Below, one piece after another: positions 26,954-35,355 of a stretch of 53,148 nt of DNA; within the stretch, counting starts at the first letter, position 1; every line of letters starts with the position of its first letter. The stretch is from NCBI GenBank assembly GCA_002501485.1, contig DLTS01000048.1:1-53148 (forward strand). Reading direction: 5' to 3'. The notes beneath the pieces are model-generated. The model saw only the letters and a program-made list of their open reading frames with translations. It made no database searches and was not told the origin of the DNA. Both the position numbers and the translations under genes were made by a program. The DNA is from Acidimicrobiaceae bacterium UBA7830 (GTDB lineage: Bacteria; Actinomycetota; Acidimicrobiia; Acidimicrobiales; Ilumatobacteraceae).

Positions 26954-28231
26954 TCAGAAGACGTCGGTGATGAGAAGGTCGTCGTAGGTTTCGCGGCGAA
27001 CGACAAGTCTGGCATCACCATCGCTAACAAACACGACGGCAGGGCGCAGCACCTTGTTGTAGTTCGACCCCATTGAATGGCCGTACGCCCCGGTAACCGG
27101 GGTGAAGAGCAGATCTCCCACCGCAAGATCTTGCGGTAAACGTGCGTCAGCGACCAGTACGTCACCGCTCTCGCAATGCTTACCGACAATTCGGACTTCG
27201 AGTGACCTCTCTGCGAACGGGTCGCGAACCAGAGCGGCTTCATAGCCTGATCCATACAGAACGGGTCGAGGGTTGTCGCTCATTCCGCCGTCAACCGATA
27301 CGTACCTGCGAACTCCCGGGATGTCTTTTACCGTGCCAACCGAGTACACCGTGATCGCCGCTGCGGCTGCGATCGCCCTCCCTGGTTCCACCGATACTTG
27401 CGACGTCACGCCGAGAGTCTCACATGCTTCACGAAGGACCGAACCCCAGATCGGAATGGTTGGCGCTTCTTCTCCAGCAACATACGGCACGCCAAGTCCA
27501 CCGCCGAGTACGAGTTCGGGAAGATTGAAAGGAACGGCAAATGCAGCCATCACCTCGGCAGCTTTCGCGAAGCTCGCTGCGTCAAACACATTTGAACCGA
27601 TGTGGCAATGCACACCAATCAAAGTCAGGGCAGGCGAGGCACTCACTCGCTCAACTGCGATGAGTGCATCGCCATTTTCGAGGTTGAAGCCGAACTTCGA
27701 ATCATTCTGCCCTGTTGAAATGAATTCATGGGTGTGGGCTGAGACACCAGGAGTGATCCGAAGCAAGATGGGCGGAATCGGCGCACGAGACGACTTGGCG
27801 AGGCGGTCCAAACGATCGATCTCATCAAATGAGTCGACGACGATTCGGTGCACGCCCGCTTCTATCGCCATGGTTAACTCGGCCACACTCTTGTTGTTTC
27901 CATGAAGCACGCACGCCGACGCTGGCACACCTGCAGAAAGCGCAATATGGAGTTCACCACCCGAGGCGACGTCGAGCATCATTCCCTCTGAGTACGCAAG
28001 GTCAGCCATCGCCCGACAAAGAAAAGCCTTCGTTGCGTACACCGCCGATCGATGACCGAACGCCTGTACCGCCTCGCGACAACGAGCTCTCAAGTGCTGT
28101 TCGTCGTAAATGAAGAGTGGGGTTCCGAATTCGGCAGCGAGGTCGGCGACGCTCACGCCACCGATCATGAGTGAGCCGTCGTCAGCAACCGATGCATGAT
28201 CGGGAAGGAGGTTCTGCGGAAGCGTTGTCAC
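26954..28231 (-). CDS. lysA: Diaminopimelate decarboxylase
   Basis: This 425-residue PLP enzyme makes lysine from meso-diaminopimelate, the last step of the pathway. The PLP lysine is K68 in YATKAFLC. Other family marks are HGNNKS, GVHCHIGS, the glycine-rich GGGLGVPY, EPGRAI, and the active-site cysteine in GKHCESGD. A closing YGHSMGSNYNKVLRP fits. The start is GTG 28231, overlapping the argS stop as GTGA, so the two are translationally coupled. In actinobacteria lysA is commonly next to argS, as here. Confidence 0.96.
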   Translation of the reverse strand: MTTLPQNLLPDHASVADDGSLMIGGVSVADLAAEFGTPLFIYDEQHLRARCREAVQAFGHRSAVYATKAFLCRAMADLAYSEGMMLDVASGGELHIALSAGVPASACVLHGNNKSVAELTMAIEAGVHRIVVDSFDEIDRLDRLAKSSRAPIPPILLRITPGVSAHTHEFISTGQNDSKFGFNLENGDALIAVERVSASPALTLIGVHCHIGSNVFDAASFAKAAEVMAAFAVPFNLPELVLGGGLGVPYVAGEEAPTIPIWGSVLREACETLGVTSQVSVEPGRAIAAAAAITVYSVGTVKDIPGVRRYVSVDGGMSDNPRPVLYGSGYEAALVRDPFAERSLEVRIVGKHCESGDVLVADARLPQDLAVGDLLFTPVTGAYGHSMGSNYNKVLRPAVVFVSDGDARLVVRRETYDDLLITDVF

Positions 28232-29985
28232 ATCTGCTCCGGAGCGTCGATGCCCAACAAACCGAGTCCGGCCGACAAGGTTCGAGCGGTGAGGTCACAT
28301 ACCGCAAGTCGAGAGCTGCGGGTATCTCCATCAGACTTCAAGACCGGGCACTGCTCGTAGAACGACGTGAACAATTGGGCGAGTTCGAAGAGATAGGTAC
28401 ACAGCCGGTGCGGTGAGTTCGACTCAAGAGCATCGGCAACGACCGCCGGGTAGCCCAGCAAGTGCAGACCGAGGGCGCGCTCGGCAGGTTCACGAACTGC
28501 AATCTTCCCTGCCGACACACCTTGTTCGGCTGCTCGGCGGAAAATGGAGCAAATGCGTGCATGGGCGTACTGAAGGTATGGCGCTGTGTTGCCGTCGAAG
28601 GCGAGCATGCGATCCCAGTTGAAGGCGTAGTCGCGAACTCGGTCGGTGGAGAGATCGGCGTACTTCACCGCTCCGATTCCGATCATCTCGGCCACCGCAA
28701 CTCGCTCCGCATCTGAAAGCCTCGGATTCTTTTCCTCAACTGCAGCCGATGCACGATCAACAGCCTCCGAAAGCAGGTCGACAAGCTTGACCGACTCGCC
28801 ACTTCGACTTCGCAACATTTTCTTGTCGTCTCCAAGCACATTCCCGAATGCGACGTGCGTAGCAGATACGCCCTCTGGCATCCAGCCCGCCATCTTGGCA
28901 ACGGCGAACACCATTTCTAGGTGCTGCTGTTGTGGCGCTCCAATCACATACAACATGAGGTCGGCGCCGAGTCGTTCGACGCGGTCGATCACGCACGCAA
29001 GATCGCTCGTCGCATAGTTGAACCCGCCGGTTCGCGCTTGAACGATTAACGGCAACGGATCACCGTCTCGATTCGTGAACCCGGGAGGAAACACAACCTT
29101 GGCGCCGTCGCTTTCTGACATCAATCCTGATGCTTCAAGGCGCTCGAGGGTGGCCGGCATCAGAGACTGATACTTGCTTTCGCCCATAAGGTCGTCGTCG
29201 ACGAGGAGAACGCCCAACTGCTCGTACACGGTGTTGAAATACGCCGTCGACATCGCAACAAGACGATCCCACAACACGTGTGTTTCGGGGTCGCCACTCT
29301 GCAGCAACACAACGCGCTGTCGAGAGCGTTCCTGAAACTCCTCTGATTCGCTGAACTTTGCATTCGCCGCCTTATAGAAACCGTCCAGGTCGCCTTGACC
29401 AAGACCAGAGGCCGCAACTTCTTCGCCAAGGTCAAGTAAGTGCTCAATGAGCATTCCGAACGGTCGTCCCCAGTCACCAATGTGGTTCTCTCGAATCACC
29501 TTGTGCCCTGCAGCGGAATACATCCGGACGAGAGCATCCCCAATGACGGTCGAGCGAAGGTGGCCGACATGCATCTCCTTTGCCACATTTGGAGCGGAGT
29601 AATCGATCACCACAGTTCGTGGTTCAGCACTCTGATGCAACCCGAGGTCTTCGTCGTTTGTGACTTCGGTCAGCAAGTAATCAATGGTGCTATTAGCGAA
29701 GGTGATGTTGATAAACCCAGGTCCTGCGACCTCAAGCGCCGCGCAGAGATCGTCAAGTTGGCCTGACTCGACGATTTCGGCTGCGAGATCTCGGGGGTTG
29801 CAATCAAGTTGCTTCGCAAGAGACAGTGCACCGTTAATCTGCGCGTCAGCGTGATCACTCGGTCGCACCACAGGGTCAACCGCGCCCCCACCAGCGCGAT
29901 GGGAGAGCCATGGTTCCAAGCGCGACGAAACAAGGGCAATCGGGTCGGTTGCCGCTGTCTCTACAAGTGCTCGTTCATTTGCCAT
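28228..29985 (-). CDS. argS: Arginyl-tRNA synthetase
   Basis: This 585-residue class I synthetase charges tRNA-Arg. The N-terminal additional domain (about 1-110) is followed by the HIGH-like signature HVGHLRSTVIGD, in the block beginning SAPNVAKEMHVGH. As in most ArgRS proteins, the KMSKS loop is degenerate (DDKKMLRSRSG). The C-terminal DALR anticodon-binding domain occupies about the last 120 residues. The start ATG 29985 gives a normal length. It heads the argS-lysA unit; 55 bases separate it from the regulator gene further upstream on the same strand. Confidence 0.97.
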   Translation of the reverse strand: MANERALVETAATDPIALVSSRLEPWLSHRAGGGAVDPVVRPSDHADAQINGALSLAKQLDCNPRDLAAEIVESGQLDDLCAALEVAGPGFINITFANSTIDYLLTEVTNDEDLGLHQSAEPRTVVIDYSAPNVAKEMHVGHLRSTVIGDALVRMYSAAGHKVIRENHIGDWGRPFGMLIEHLLDLGEEVAASGLGQGDLDGFYKAANAKFSESEEFQERSRQRVVLLQSGDPETHVLWDRLVAMSTAYFNTVYEQLGVLLVDDDLMGESKYQSLMPATLERLEASGLMSESDGAKVVFPPGFTNRDGDPLPLIVQARTGGFNYATSDLACVIDRVERLGADLMLYVIGAPQQQHLEMVFAVAKMAGWMPEGVSATHVAFGNVLGDDKKMLRSRSGESVKLVDLLSEAVDRASAAVEEKNPRLSDAERVAVAEMIGIGAVKYADLSTDRVRDYAFNWDRMLAFDGNTAPYLQYAHARICSIFRRAAEQGVSAGKIAVREPAERALGLHLLGYPAVVADALESNSPHRLCTYLFELAQLFTSFYEQCPVLKSDGDTRSSRLAVCDLTARTLSAGLGLLGIDAPEQM

Positions 29986-30040
29986 TGAAACACCATTGTG
30001 GCGGGAAGAGCGCTGAGAACGTCACCACGACAACAACGTG

Positions 30041-30769
30041 TCAGATCGTTGTGACGCAGAACGTGTCGCCAAACGCAAGGGATGACTCTGTCGTCACCTC
30101 ACCAACGTTGTCTCCATGAAGTGCAGCGAGCATTCCACGGACCATTCCACGGTCGACTGCGCAGATCACCGGATTCTCTGTCGCAATGTCACCAAATGGG
30201 CAATGGTCAGTAATGATTCGCAACTGATTTGACCGATTATCGGCGTGGGCAGCGAACCCATGAGCCGTCAAGGCATCTGCGACTGAGCGCATCGCAGCCC
30301 GAAGTGATTTCCGGCCACGCTCGATCGTTTCACCGGTGAGGCCCTCGGCCATTGCGCGTCCGTATTCTGCACCGACCTCCTCTGCAAGTGCCTCAGCCTC
30401 AGCTCTCGGCAGTTTCGTCAACGCTCGACCAAGAAGAGACAGCACAAGATCATCACTTCGAACCGGGAACTCCGCCACCACATCATCGACGGCGACATAC
30501 CGCTTTGACGGGCGGCCAGCAGAGCCAGAGCCTGCACGGCCGCTACGCACTTCGAGATATCCGCCTGCCGCAAGCTTTTCAAGATGGTGCCGAGCAACGT
30601 TTGCGTGCACGCCGACTTCTTCGGCGACTTGAGAAGTGGTCACACCATCACCATCGACAGCATCACGGGCGAAAAGGTAAACCTTACGACGCGTCGGGTC
30701 TCCAAACGCGTCAGTGATTGCGGATACCGTCGCACTGAATAATGCGGTTGAAGTCGACTTTGACGCCAC
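30041..30769 (-). CDS. SufR-like iron-sulfur transcriptional regulator
   Basis: From GTG 30769, which has AGGA 8 bases upstream, the protein has 242 residues. Its N-terminal winged helix (about residues 15-85) reads DPTRRKVYLFARD, then TSQVAEEVGVHANVARHHLEKL as recognition helices, then a basic GRPSKRY wing. The C-terminal half has a DHCPFGD motif and two further cysteines (VICAVD and the near-terminal TFCVTT). The first two are spaced C-x12-C, as in SufR, the [Fe-S]-binding repressor of suf genes. It is divergent from mrp, an Fe-S carrier, across 64 bases, so Fe-S-responsive control of mrp is a reasonable inference. Confidence 0.82.
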   Translation of the reverse strand: MASKSTSTALFSATVSAITDAFGDPTRRKVYLFARDAVDGDGVTTSQVAEEVGVHANVARHHLEKLAAGGYLEVRSGRAGSGSAGRPSKRYVAVDDVVAEFPVRSDDLVLSLLGRALTKLPRAEAEALAEEVGAEYGRAMAEGLTGETIERGRKSLRAAMRSVADALTAHGFAAHADNRSNQLRIITDHCPFGDIATENPVICAVDRGMVRGMLAALHGDNVGEVTTESSLAFGDTFCVTTI

Positions 30770-30833
30770 GAACAGAATCCTAGAAGGAATTTCCACTACC
30801 GCCGTCGTGCAAACCACAGCACCGCTCGCCAGA

Positions 30834-31991
30834 ATGGACGACATGACAACGTCGAACGAACAACTCGTCGAAGCTCTACGTCCCGTCCAGGACCCCGAGC
30901 TTCACCGATCAATCGTTGACCTCGGAATGCTTAAGCGTGCAGAACTTCGCGACGATGGCACCGCAGACATCCTTGTTGCCCTCACCATCGCTGGCTGCCC
31001 ACTGCGCAACGAAATTCAACAACGTGTCAACGGCGCCGTTGCGACGTTGCCCGGCGTCACCGGAGTTGCTCTCGAGTTCACGGTCATGACCGATGAAGAG
31101 CGGGCCGCCCTCCGCGAAATTCTTCATGGAAGCCCGGCTGAAACCGCCGGGCAGCAACAAGCTCACGGCCATGCGGAAGGCCGCGCAATTCCATTTTCCG
31201 AGCCTGGCTCAACAACTCGACCACTGCTCATTTCGTCGGGCAAGGGCGGTGTCGGTAAGTCAAGCGTCACTACCAACCTTGCCGTCGCACTGTCTCGACT
31301 CGGCCACACCGTTGGCGTCGTCGACGCCGATATCTACGGATTCTCCATTCCACGAATGCTTGGAACCGACCGTCAACCAACTGTGGTCGACGAAATGATT
31401 CTCCCTCCCGAACGCTGGGGTGTTCGCTGCATCTCCATGGGCTACTTCGTTCCTGACGGCGAGGCGGTGATCTGGCGGGGACCAATGCTGCACAAAGCGC
31501 TTGAGCAATTTCTCACCGATGTCTACTGGGATGCACCCGATTTCCTTCTCATCGACATGCCACCAGGAACTGGTGACATTGCTCTCAGCCTCAGTCAGTA
31601 TCTCCCTCGGGGCGAGGTGTACGTCGTCACCACACCACAGCCTGCAGCCCAAAAGGTGGCACGATTGTCAGCCGCAATGGCAGAGAAGGTCAACCTGCCG
31701 GTTCGAGGCGTTATCGAGAACATGTCGTGGTTCACCGGCGACGATGGAACGCGTTACGAACTGTTCGGTGCAGGTGGCGGTCAAGAACTTTCAGAAGAAT
31801 TGGAAGTCCCACTTCTGGGCCAATTGCCACTCGTACCTGCACTCCGCGAGGGTGGAGATGACGGGCAGCCAATCACGGCAGTTGATGGAGACTCAGAGGC
31901 TGCTCAAGCATTCATGACAATCGCCGAGCGCATCGCAGTTGACCTTCGCCCGCGGAAGGTCTTCAGCCCAGAACTCCGAATTGTCGACTAG
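30834..31991 (+). CDS. mrp: Mrp/NBP35-family Fe-S cluster carrier ATPase
   Basis: This protein of about 385 residues has an N-terminal DUF59/MIP18-like domain (residues 5-90, VQDPELHRSIVDLGM and the conserved CPL) and a C-terminal deviant-Walker ATPase domain with SSGKGGVGKSSVTTN, VDADIYGFSIPRML, and LIDMPPGTGD. Mrp/ApbC proteins bind and transfer [4Fe-4S] clusters to apoproteins. The CxxC pair used for cluster binding in many homologues is not obvious near the C-terminus, so carrier activity may rely on other residues. Starts at 30834 or 30843 are equivalent. Its neighbour is a SufR-like regulator. Confidence 0.92.
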   Translation: MDDMTTSNEQLVEALRPVQDPELHRSIVDLGMLKRAELRDDGTADILVALTIAGCPLRNEIQQRVNGAVATLPGVTGVALEFTVMTDEERAALREILHGSPAETAGQQQAHGHAEGRAIPFSEPGSTTRPLLISSGKGGVGKSSVTTNLAVALSRLGHTVGVVDADIYGFSIPRMLGTDRQPTVVDEMILPPERWGVRCISMGYFVPDGEAVIWRGPMLHKALEQFLTDVYWDAPDFLLIDMPPGTGDIALSLSQYLPRGEVYVVTTPQPAAQKVARLSAAMAEKVNLPVRGVIENMSWFTGDDGTRYELFGAGGGQELSEELEVPLLGQLPLVPALREGGDDGQPITAVDGDSEAAQAFMTIAERIAVDLRPRKVFSPELRIVD

Positions 31992-31999
31992 TTAGTTCG

Positions 32000-32338
32000 G
32001 TGGAGCCGATACCCCATTACCGATTCGGACGCATCGTTCAAGATGCAATCGATCTCATCCCGGACGAACTAAGCGCAGTCCTCGACAATGTGGCGATCGT
32101 GATCGAGGATTCCGCTCCCGATGAGCCCGACCTCCTCGGCGTATTCGATGGTGTTCCCATAACCGAGCGCAATGACTTTGAGTCGCCTTCGGTCATAACG
32201 ATCTTCAGGCATCCACTCTGCGCGAGTGCTACTGATGAACGAGAGCTCATCGACGAGGTTGCAATCACGGTGATCCATGAACTCGCTCACGCGGCCGGGA
32301 TTGATGACGACCGACTCGATGAACTCGGGTGGGGCTAG
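32000..32338 (+). CDS. Minimal zincin-like metallopeptidase
   Basis: This 112-residue protein belongs to the small, predicted zincin family common in actinobacteria (PF06262 type). The gluzincin-style motif HELAHAAGIDDDRLDELGW carries HExxH and a downstream Asp/Glu-rich turn. The N-terminal half includes a VAIVIEDSAPDEPDLLGVF segment. The start is GTG 32000, 8 bases after the mrp stop, so it probably belongs to the mrp transcript. No substrate is known for the family. Confidence 0.82.
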   Translation: MEPIPHYRFGRIVQDAIDLIPDELSAVLDNVAIVIEDSAPDEPDLLGVFDGVPITERNDFESPSVITIFRHPLCASATDERELIDEVAITVIHELAHAAGIDDDRLDELGWG

Positions 32339-32364
32339 CCCGCCCTCGGCGATAGTTTGCGCTT

Positions 32365-33102
32365 ATGGACGCAGCGAGCGAAGGGTCAACTCCTCTTCCC
32401 CCGCCCCCGCCATCCGGGCTCGTCAGCGGTGACTACGTAATAAAGCCTCTCGGCGGTCTCGTCACCGTCATCACTGTTCTCGTGCCGATCACTGCAGGCC
32501 TCGGATTGCTGTTCGCACTCCTCAATGAACTGTCATTGAACGACGCCCGATTGTTCCTTGCCGGGTCGATCTCCGAAACCGAATTCGTGAACTCCTACGG
32601 GCCGGGCCTCACCCTCCAACTCGCCCAAACCCTCACACAGCTCGGTGCAGGTATCAGCGTCATCGTCTGGATGAGACGGCTCGCATCACATCACGAGCAG
32701 ATTGGACGGACGTCAACTTGGAAACCGGCCTGGGCGGTCGGCGGGTGGTTTGTTCCACCTCTGGTCTTCTATGTGATTCCGTTTCTCATGTTCCGAGAAT
32801 TGTGGAAGGCCACCGATCTACGCAGTGAGTCGTGGACCACGTCACCATCGAACCCCCTCATAACCGGGTGGTTCATCACATTCGGAATCCTCCCCACCGG
32901 ACTCGCCATCGGGCAGTGGCTTGATCGAGCCCCGCTCCTTGGCTCCGGCGCATCGGCAATGGCTGAAACTGCAATCAATCAGCGTCTCATCATTTGGGGG
33001 TCTGCCCTTGCAAGCGTTGCCTCCGCAGCACTGTTCGTCGTGTTTGCTCGTCAACTCACCCGCCGGCATGAGGCAGTGCTCCAGAGCCGGGGAGTTCACT
33101 GA
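32365..33102 (+). CDS. DUF4328-type membrane protein
   Basis: This 245-residue protein has a proline-rich cytoplasmic N-terminus (residues 1-20) and about five or six membrane segments. The pattern of a WMRRLASHHEQ loop, then WAVGGWFVPPLVFYVIPFLMFRELW (in two blocks), is typical of DUF4328 proteins of actinobacteria. The function of this family is unknown. It lies 27 bases after the zincin gene and one base before the SixA gene, so co-transcription is likely. Confidence 0.78.
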   Translation: MDAASEGSTPLPPPPPSGLVSGDYVIKPLGGLVTVITVLVPITAGLGLLFALLNELSLNDARLFLAGSISETEFVNSYGPGLTLQLAQTLTQLGAGISVIVWMRRLASHHEQIGRTSTWKPAWAVGGWFVPPLVFYVIPFLMFRELWKATDLRSESWTTSPSNPLITGWFITFGILPTGLAIGQWLDRAPLLGSGASAMAETAINQRLIIWGSALASVASAALFVVFARQLTRRHEAVLQSRGVH

Positions 33103-33103
33103 G

Positions 33104-33583
33104 ATGGCGATCTACTTTGTCCGGCACGCAAAAGCTGGCGAACGCCGTGTGTGGTCGGGAGACGACATCGACCGTCCGCTGTCAATGACGGGCTGGACAC
33201 AATCACAAGCCCTCGCAACGCGCCTGAGCACACTCGAACCAAGCACATTGCTCTCCAGCCCATATGTTCGATGTATACAGACCCTTGAACCACTTGCTGA
33301 ACTCACCGGTCTCGACATCACTATCGAACCCCGGATCTGCGAATACGAACCTTTCGAGCCCGTGCTCGATCTGTTAGCCGAAGTTCCTGATCGAGCTGTG
33401 CTATGCAGCCACGGTGACATCATTCCGGCAACCATTGCCGCTCTTGAACGCCGAGGTATGGAAATCACCTCGCAGGCCGATTGGCGAAAAGCCTCTGTCT
33501 GGGTGATCAAACGCTCGAAACGGGGGCGACTTTCAAAAGCAAAATCGTGGCCGCCACCCAAACGGGGGACGAAGAAGAACTAG
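33104..33583 (+). CDS. sixA: Phosphohistidine phosphatase SixA-like
   Basis: This 159-residue histidine phosphatase starts MAIYFVRHAKAG with the catalytic RH at 7-8, has LLSSPYVRCIQTLEPL, and a late CSHGDIIP with the second catalytic histidine. SixA-type enzymes remove phosphate from phosphohistidine in signalling or phosphotransfer proteins; in actinobacteria some act as general small phosphatases. GGGGAG about 9 bases before ATG 33104 supports this start. The basic C-terminal tail (KRSKRGRLSKAKSW) is unusual. Its last 4 bases overlap the convergent ccmI gene. Confidence 0.85.
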   Translation: MAIYFVRHAKAGERRVWSGDDIDRPLSMTGWTQSQALATRLSTLEPSTLLSSPYVRCIQTLEPLAELTGLDITIEPRICEYEPFEPVLDLLAEVPDRAVLCSHGDIIPATIAALERRGMEITSQADWRKASVWVIKRSKRGRLSKAKSWPPPKRGTKKN

Positions 33584-34305
33584 CCACCCACGCCAAGTTC
33601 GTCAGCAAGATTCTGAACGAGATCTCTCACTTCCGCCGGCGGGTTCGCTGCAAGACACGCAGCGACAAACGGTTTCGCTGCGTCTGCATCTTCGACAAAG
33701 CGATACTGGATGATTCCCAAAAAGCACAGCGGGTCTGCATATGACGGATCAACCTGAACCGCTTCGACGAGTAGATCAACGCCTTCAGAAAATTGTGCGG
33801 CTCCCTCAACATCGTCTGGATTCTGTCGAGCAGCGAGGGCGAGGGTCCAACCTCGATACGTCAGCGCTTCCACATTTGCGGGATCTTCAACAAGCACCAG
33901 TGCGTACAGATCAGCGGCTCTTACCGGGTCGACAAAGTTGACCGATCGTGCCTCTGCCAACAGAACAGCCGCACTATCTCGAGAGTCGAGGCCGGTCATC
34001 GACTGGCCTGAAAGCCGCTCTCCCAGCGCGTTGGCAAGCACGAAGGCGAGTGCACCACCGACCACCAGCACAACAGCGATCACACCAGATGTCGCTTTCC
34101 AACCGAAACGGATTCGGTGCTGTGGTTCGGTGGCGTCAGCATCAAGCGACTTCAATACCTCAGCCGCTCTCGACACGTAACCACTGCGCAGTTCGGCGTG
34201 ATCTTCCGCTGAAATATCTCCCGCTGCCAGTTCCCGATCGAGGTCGTCAAGAGATGCGAGCAGAAAATCTCGCTCGCTTGCTAAAGCGTCACGATCTTCA
34301 GTCAT
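33580..34305 (-). CDS. ccmI: Cytochrome c maturation protein CcmI-like (TPR)
   Basis: From ATG 34305 this is a 241-residue protein. Residues 1-55 form a charged helical region with a DRDALASERDFLLASLDDLDRE-like start; one membrane segment (about 71-91) follows, and then tetratricopeptide-like helices (about 110-240, ADLYALVLVEDPANVEALTYRG). CcmI presents apocytochrome c to the haem ligase CcmF/H in System I. It is the least conserved Ccm protein, so the name rests on topology and on its place as last gene of the ccm operon. It overlaps ccmH by 8 bases. Confidence 0.8.
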   Translation of the reverse strand: MTEDRDALASERDFLLASLDDLDRELAAGDISAEDHAELRSGYVSRAAEVLKSLDADATEPQHRIRFGWKATSGVIAVVLVVGGALAFVLANALGERLSGQSMTGLDSRDSAAVLLAEARSVNFVDPVRAADLYALVLVEDPANVEALTYRGWTLALAARQNPDDVEGAAQFSEGVDLLVEAVQVDPSYADPLCFLGIIQYRFVEDADAAKPFVAACLAANPPAEVRDLVQNLADELGVGG

Positions 34306-34795
34306 CTGATGTGCCTCGATGTTGCTCACGGGCCTGTTCGACGAGGTCGTAATCACCTTCGGTTGGCACTCCAAGTGCCGCTGCCTCTGCGCGCCATCGC
34401 TTAAACGCGAACCACAGTCCGACAAGTCCGATCATGAGGCCCGCTGCCGGCAGTGCCCAAATCAACGCATCGAATCCTGATGAACTCGGCACAAGCAACA
34501 CTTTTCCACCGTACGAATTCGCAATCGCCGAAAGGATTTCGTCATCGGCTGCGACCCCGTCGTACACCGATGCACGAATCTCGGCTCGAATCGCTTCAGA
34601 TGCCGGGTTACGAGACTCAAACACACTCTCTCCGTCACACACGGGGCATGCCACCCGTCGAGAGATCGCGTCGATTCGATCACCAGGATTGAGAGGGCCC
34701 GAATCGCGGGTAGACCCAATCGCAAGTAATGCAACCGCAACCACAAACATCGCTGCCCAAGAGGGCCACGCCTTGAGGCGACGAGGCACGCTCAC
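34298..34795 (-). CDS. ccmH: Cytochrome c maturation protein CcmH
   Basis: This 165-residue membrane-anchored thiol protein has an N-terminal membrane segment (about 12-28), then the redox motif RVACPVCDGESVFES with the CPVC pair, and a second membrane segment (about 108-130). CcmH reduces the disulfide of apocytochrome c and works with CcmF in haem ligation. The motif matches the (L/V)xCPVCxxxS pattern of the family. The start is GTG 34795, overlapping the ccmG stop as GTGA. The cytoplasmic tail after the second segment is about 35 residues. Confidence 0.92.
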   Translation of the reverse strand: MSVPRRLKAWPSWAAMFVVAVALLAIGSTRDSGPLNPGDRIDAISRRVACPVCDGESVFESRNPASEAIRAEIRASVYDGVAADDEILSAIANSYGGKVLLVPSSSGFDALIWALPAAGLMIGLVGLWFAFKRWRAEAAALGVPTEGDYDLVEQAREQHRGTSDD

Positions 34796-35355
34796 AACCG
34801 CTCCCTGAGGTTTTGAATGCTCGTTGACAAAAATTCGGCGGATACTTCAGAAATCACTCGGCCTCGAACAATGCCATTCGGATCAATGATCCACGTCTCC
34901 GGCACTTGAGCGACACCAAACCCGTTCTGGAATGAGTAGTCATCATCAAACACGACCGGCCAATCGCCGCCAAACTCGTCAAAAAACGCTGCGACGTCAG
35001 CGGGGTCGTCGTTCTGAACAATGGTGTAGAACTCTGCCCCATTGATGCCCAGACTGCGCTGCTGGTCGACAAATTCGATGAGTTCCGGATGCTCGTTTCT
35101 GCAGGGAATGCACGTGGAAGTGAAAAAGTTGAGCACAACCCACGAGCCGCGCCGGCGAGACAGCTCAAACACTGTTCCGTCGTTCAATTCGCCTACGGCA
35201 GCCGGTGCTGCACGATCGAGCAGCACGGTCTCGGCGGTATCGGAGGACGGCTCAACGACCAGCAACACTCCGAAGAGCACCGCAAGCACCACTGCAACGG
35301 CGCCCGCAACAAAAGGGGCCACTCTGCGCGGAGGCGCCGTTGCTGACTCAGACAT
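34792..35355 (-). CDS. ccmG: Thioredoxin-like cytochrome c maturation protein CcmG
   Basis: This protein of about 187 residues has one N-terminal membrane anchor (about 13-35) and an extracytoplasmic thioredoxin fold with the redox site TSTCIPCRNEHPEL and the cis-proline region QVPETWIIDPNG. Also named DsbE, it keeps apocytochrome c and CcmH cysteines reduced for haem attachment. The ATG at 35355 lies 8 bases inside the end of ccmF; a GTG at 35364 is an alternative. Thioredoxin-like TlpA/ResA proteins look similar, but the operon position favours CcmG. Confidence 0.93.
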   Translation of the reverse strand: MSESATAPPRRVAPFVAGAVAVVLAVLFGVLLVVEPSSDTAETVLLDRAAPAAVGELNDGTVFELSRRRGSWVVLNFFTSTCIPCRNEHPELIEFVDQQRSLGINGAEFYTIVQNDDPADVAAFFDEFGGDWPVVFDDDYSFQNGFGVAQVPETWIIDPNGIVRGRVISEVSAEFLSTSIQNLRERL

